Shown in pieces: positions 6,146-8,800 of a stretch of DNA of 8,800 nucleotides. Source of the stretch: Alphaproteobacteria bacterium (GTDB taxonomy: Bacteria; Pseudomonadota; Alphaproteobacteria; UBA2136; UBA6156); the NCBI GenBank assembly GCA_027489415.1, contig JAIXZU010000014.1, forward strand, positions 1-8,800. The letters run 5' to 3'. How positions within the stretch are numbered: position 1 is the stretch's first letter; every line of letters starts with the position of its first letter. Under the pieces are notes generated by a model. It was not told where the DNA came from. It was given only the letters and a program-made list of their open reading frames with translations, and did no database searches. The position numbers and the translations under genes are program-made.

Positions 6146-7324
6146 ATGCGTGTGAGGAACATCAACACAGCGAAGACTGTCAACCGCGAAGATCTCTACC
6201 GCCAGGTATGGGAAACGCCTATGAGCAAACTGGCAGCCGAGTACGGGATCTCCGGAAACGGATTGGCGAAGGTCTGTGACCGGCTGAACGTGCCCTACCC
6301 TCCGCGCGGGTACTGGGCCAAGAAAGCCGCAGGAAAACCCGTCGTGACCTTACGACTTCCAAAACAGAAGGACGGTGCGCCGACCTCTACCGTCATCTGG
6401 CGCCCGGCGCCACCTGCTCCTCCACCAGTGCTATCGCCTGAGGTTGAGCAGAAAATCGCCAAGCTCACAGCCACCAAAGATACCGTAGTGGTCAGTGATC
6501 GCCTCTTGCGACCACACAAGATTATCCAGAAGTGGCTGGATGACCGCGATGAACGACGCAGAACCGCGAAACGTCAGGCCGAACCTCGGTTGCGGGAGAT
6601 TATGGACCCGGGCGAGTGGACGCCCGCAGAAAAGCGTATCCACCGTATTTGTGATGCATTGCTGAAGGCTCTGGAGCGTCATGGCGGGACGGTTCAGGAG
6701 AACCCACGTCGGGAACTTGAGGTTGCCTTTGGTGACATCAGCATCGAATTCCAGCTCCGGGAGAAGCTGAAGCAGGTAAGGCGCCCCCTTACTAAGGATG
6801 AGATGAGATATCGCTCTGTTGGGGAGCGGGGCTGGCGCCAGGAGCTTGAGCCCACGGGGCTTCTGGTATTCGCCTTCAAGACCTGGCTTCCAGCCGGGTT
6901 CAAGCAGGAACGGCTGGAACCAGAACCTGGTGCCATGGAGGGCATGTTGCAGGAGATTTTGATCTCCTTCCTCACGATCGCGCCGCTCCTGCAAGAGCGC
7001 AAGCGGCAGGAGCAGGAAGAGGCTCGTCAGCGCATGATCGCGGAGCACCAACGCTTCGAGGAGCGGCAGCGCCAAAAGGCGGATGCAAAGCGTTGGCAGA
7101 CCTTCATGGACATGGCGGAAACCGTGCGTCGCATCGAGGAAGCCAAACGATTCTGTGACATGCTCCGGGCCATGCCCTTCGATCCTGGCGAGGTAGTGGA
7201 GGGACGAACGGTATCTGACTGGCTGGCGTGGGTTGACGAGCATCTGCAAACTGCGGACCCTCGCACTGGTGGCGTGGCAGCCGTGTTTGCAAGAATCGGC
7301 CGCACCAATGAATGGTCACCGTGA
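6146..7324 (+). CDS. HTH and coiled-coil protein, unknown function
   Basis: A 392-residue protein (from the ATG at 6146). Residues 14-60 (REDLYRQVWETPMSKLAAEYGISGNGLAKVCDRLNVPYPPRGYW) form a clear helix-turn-helix: 'MSKLAAEYGISGNGLAKVC' is the HTH, and the PPRGYWAKKAAGKPV continuation is a signature I associate with a family of uncharacterised bacterial proteins. A proline-rich linker (87-98) follows, then a helical region, a globular middle (about 160-280) with beta-like ELEVAFGDISIEFQL and LLVFAFKTWLPAG, and a highly charged coiled coil (283-335). The frame is open far upstream into the helicase gene, but the family-like sequence begins only near 6150. ACGGAAGGA (6137-6145) abuts the ATG, and lies an ideal 6 bases before GTG at 6152, so GTG may be the true start (390 residues). 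It follows the helicase by 79 bases with no terminator. A DNA-binding role is supported by the HTH; what it binds is unknown. Confidence 0.8.
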   Translation: MRVRNINTAKTVNREDLYRQVWETPMSKLAAEYGISGNGLAKVCDRLNVPYPPRGYWAKKAAGKPVVTLRLPKQKDGAPTSTVIWRPAPPAPPPVLSPEVEQKIAKLTATKDTVVVSDRLLRPHKIIQKWLDDRDERRRTAKRQAEPRLREIMDPGEWTPAEKRIHRICDALLKALERHGGTVQENPRRELEVAFGDISIEFQLREKLKQVRRPLTKDEMRYRSVGERGWRQELEPTGLLVFAFKTWLPAGFKQERLEPEPGAMEGMLQEILISFLTIAPLLQERKRQEQEEARQRMIAEHQRFEERQRQKADAKRWQTFMDMAETVRRIEEAKRFCDMLRAMPFDPGEVVEGRTVSDWLAWVDEHLQTADPRTGGVAAVFARIGRTNEWSP

Positions 7325-7397
7325 TGGCTGCACTGATAGCCGCGACAAAACGGTCTTCCGTCCACCTCTAGGTCAAACAACCGTCCGGAAGTCTGAC

Positions 7398-7949
7398 ATG
7401 CCGAAAACGCCTCAACCCACCCCTCACAAGACCGCTGAATCCAGCCTATCCCCCGAGCTACTAGCCAAACGCGACGCCTACCTGAAGGTGCTTCAGGGCG
7501 AGGATTTGATGGGTGTTGTGATCCGTGCCCACATCTACATCGAGCACCAGTTGAATGACCTACTGGATGCGGCTGTCGCAGATGCCCGTGCCCTCAAGGG
7601 GCTAAACCTCGATTACAACGGGAAGGTCATCCTTGCGACGGCTTTGGGATTGGACCCCAGCTATCGCCCGATGCTTTCGTGCGTCGGGAAACTGCGGAAC
7701 AGCTTTGCTCACAACCTCGATGCCGACGTGGGGAGCCAGCAAATTGCCGACCTCAAAACGGCGATGGGGCGACACTACGACGTGGCCCAGCAGTCGTTGG
7801 CTTTGACGGACAAGAAGATGGGCAACCCTCCTCGCAAACTCAGCTCACTTGATGCGCGTGAACATCTTGTCCTCATGCTGATCACCATCTGGTCAGCGAT
7901 TGCAACCCAGACCGTCCGACATATTGAGCTGGTGGCACCCTATTCGTGA
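7398..7949 (+). CDS. MltR-like/HEPN-like all-helical protein, 183 residues
   Basis: The ATG at 7398 has GGAAG (7387-7391) 6 bases upstream; a longer frame back to 7233 overlaps the previous gene and is unlikely. After a proline-rich N-terminus, residues 20-135 are helical: LKVLQGEDLMGVVIRAHIYIEHQLNDLLDAAV, then NGKVILATALGL, then CVGKLRNSFAH. The arrangement (a helix with E..L, a KV..A.aLGL segment and RN.FAH) resembles the mannitol-repressor-like MltR family and DUF4145-type proteins. R100-N101-S102-F103-A104-H105 also fits the RNxxxH active-site motif of HEPN nucleases, the RNA-cleaving component of many toxin and defence systems. MltR-like proteins share this motif without known nuclease activity, so the function stays open. 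It lies 73 bases after the HTH gene and 12 before the DUF2513 gene, so it is almost certainly co-transcribed with the latter. Confidence 0.75.
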   Translation: MPKTPQPTPHKTAESSLSPELLAKRDAYLKVLQGEDLMGVVIRAHIYIEHQLNDLLDAAVADARALKGLNLDYNGKVILATALGLDPSYRPMLSCVGKLRNSFAHNLDADVGSQQIADLKTAMGRHYDVAQQSLALTDKKMGNPPRKLSSLDAREHLVLMLITIWSAIATQTVRHIELVAPYS

Positions 7950-7961
7950 AGAGGAGATTGT

Positions 7962-8351
7962 ATGACCCGAGACATGGACGTTATCCGCACCCTGCTGCTC
8001 CGCCTGGAAGGCCGCTACAGGGGCACCGGCGTTTACAACTATAGCTACGGAGACCAGGATCTTGCGATAGAGGGGATCGAGCCCCTTGCCATCACCTACA
8101 ATCTTGGGCTGGCGATTGATGCAGGGTTTGTCAAAGGCAGTGAACGGGGGAGCGGAAGCTTCTTGATAGAGGGGTTAACCTGGTCAGGCCACGACTTTCT
8201 CGACAGCGTGCGTGACGAGGAAATCTGGCGCCGCACGAAAGAGGGTGTGAGCCTTGCCGGTGGTTTCACCTTCGACCTGATGAAAGCGCTCGCCAGGGGT
8301 TATATTCGCAAGAAAGTCGAGAACCTGACGGGTATCAGCCTGGATGGCTAA
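7962..8351 (+). CDS. DUF2513 family protein
   Basis: A 129-residue protein. MTRDMDVIRTLLLRLE at the start, IEPLAITYNLGLAIDAGFVKG in the middle and LTWSGHDFLDSVRDEEIWRRTKEGV at residues 70-94 follow the DUF2513 pattern: an N-terminal MxRDMDLIRxIL, a 'Y.L.LL.EAGL' helix, then 'LTW.GHEFLD.iRD..iW'. The fold looks like a winged-helix unit. The family is common on prophages, plasmids and islands and has no settled function. GAGGAG (7951-7956) at 5 bases is the strongest ribosome site in the window and fixes the start at 7962. It is 12 bases behind the HEPN-like gene, so the two are coupled. The stop TAA overlaps the stop of the convergent gene on the other strand. Confidence 0.82.
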   Translation: MTRDMDVIRTLLLRLEGRYRGTGVYNYSYGDQDLAIEGIEPLAITYNLGLAIDAGFVKGSERGSGSFLIEGLTWSGHDFLDSVRDEEIWRRTKEGVSLAGGFTFDLMKALARGYIRKKVENLTGISLDG

Positions 8352-8770
8352 TCCGAGCCGATTTGGCATTCAACGAAACGATCATTGGTAGCCGCAACCG
8401 TGATCCTAGCGCTGCCAGCTTTGGCGACGTCGCGTTTGCCGGAGAAATAGAGGTTAAAGACCCGATCGACCGCCGGCGCGGCGAAACTGGGGTCAACGCC
8501 TCCGAGATGAGCCAGCACTATCGCACAGACGGCTTTGTGGTCCTCAAGAGATCCGTTCTGATCTGCAATAACACCGAGGTTATCTCCGAACTGATGGATA
8601 CGGAGGGTGCCACTGGTGCCTACATAGCTAAGGGTGGGGCTTTCAAACATCGTCTCGTATCCCGCTGCACGAAGCGCCTTTCCGGCGTTGACGATGCGCT
8701 GGTTATCGAGCGCGGAGGCGGGTAGTGCGATGAGGCTGAGGAAACAAAGTGCGGCGAGAATGCGGGGCAT
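8348..8770 (-). CDS. Small exported protein of unknown function
   Basis: A 140-residue protein with a typical Sec signal peptide: MPRILAALCFLSLIALPASA, with a short basic start, a hydrophobic core and an AxA site predicting cleavage after residue 20. The mature part has two cysteines (C82, C135) that could form a disulfide in the periplasm. It contains a repeated glycine-rich beta pattern (SYVGTSGTLRIHQFGDNLGVIAD) and SFAAPAVDRVFNLYFSG. I do not recognise the family. AGGA on the minus strand (complement of 8777-8780) lies 6 bases before the ATG at 8768-8770. The promoter is outside the window. It converges on the DUF2513 gene with overlapping stop codons, and probably belongs to the neighbouring genome rather than the cassette. 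The opposite-strand open frame over this gene has no ribosome site and is a shadow. Confidence 0.75.
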   Translation of the reverse strand: MPRILAALCFLSLIALPASALDNQRIVNAGKALRAAGYETMFESPTLSYVGTSGTLRIHQFGDNLGVIADQNGSLEDHKAVCAIVLAHLGGVDPSFAAPAVDRVFNLYFSGKRDVAKAGSARITVAATNDRFVECQIGSD

Positions 8771-8800
8771 CGGATGTCCTGAAATGGGGAGTGCCTCGCC

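Noticed and set aside
6431..7249. 272-residue open frame on the - strand
   Set aside because: It lies antisense to the HTH gene, lacks domain-like sequence, and is a typical shadow in GC-rich coding DNA.
7233..7397. 55-residue extension of the HEPN-like protein
   Set aside because: It overlaps the upstream gene by about 90 bases and a well-spaced ribosome site precedes the ATG at 7398.
8363..8725. 120-residue + strand open frame
   Set aside because: The opposite strand encodes a protein with a clear signal peptide and ribosome site; this frame has neither.
1..8800. CRISPR array, tRNA, rRNA or complete insertion sequence
   Set aside because: No spaced direct repeats, cloverleaf arms or transposase genes were seen on either strand.

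Overview
The window looks like an accessory island or plasmid segment from a proteobacterium, most likely an alphaproteobacterium. The right part is GC-rich with strong Shine-Dalgarno sites, and the serine recombinase, WGR protein and DUF2513 protein are of kinds common on alphaproteobacterial plasmids and genomic islands. The genus cannot be read from the sequence. There are no tRNA or rRNA genes, no CRISPR array and no complete insertion sequence.

Left block (1-2126): the 3' end of a type IIG/Eco57I-like restriction-modification protein, of which only the TaqI-like specificity region and C-terminal tail are present. After a 325-base gap comes a 350-residue coiled-coil protein of unknown function with one hydrophobic segment. 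This block is visibly less GC-rich than what follows (29/60 in 1801-1860 against 40/60 in 2581-2640, counted by eye).

Junction (2127-2433): a 307-base stretch with no intact gene that is unusually structured. It holds a possible gene remnant, a 30-base imperfect palindrome, a strong intrinsic terminator and further copies of a TGTAAGGAAAA half-site running up to a TTGACA promoter element. I read 2299-2410 as a candidate recombination (res-like) site for the recombinase next to it.

Right block (2434-8351): six genes on the + strand. They encode a small serine recombinase, a stand-alone WGR protein whose start overlaps the recombinase stop, a 921-residue UvrD/HelD-like helicase with a PD-(D/E)xK-like insert and a C-terminal zinc ribbon, a 392-residue HTH plus coiled-coil protein, a 183-residue MltR-like all-helical protein with an RNxxxH motif, and a DUF2513 protein. 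The last four have gaps of 12-79 bases and no terminator between them, so they probably form one transcription unit. A helicase-nuclease with a DNA-binding protein, a HEPN-like protein and a small accessory protein, linked to a recombinase and next to a restriction system, has the look of a mobile defence or DNA-processing cassette; that reading is inference. The block ends against a convergent gene for a small exported protein (8348-8770, - strand) whose stop codon overlaps the last cassette stop.
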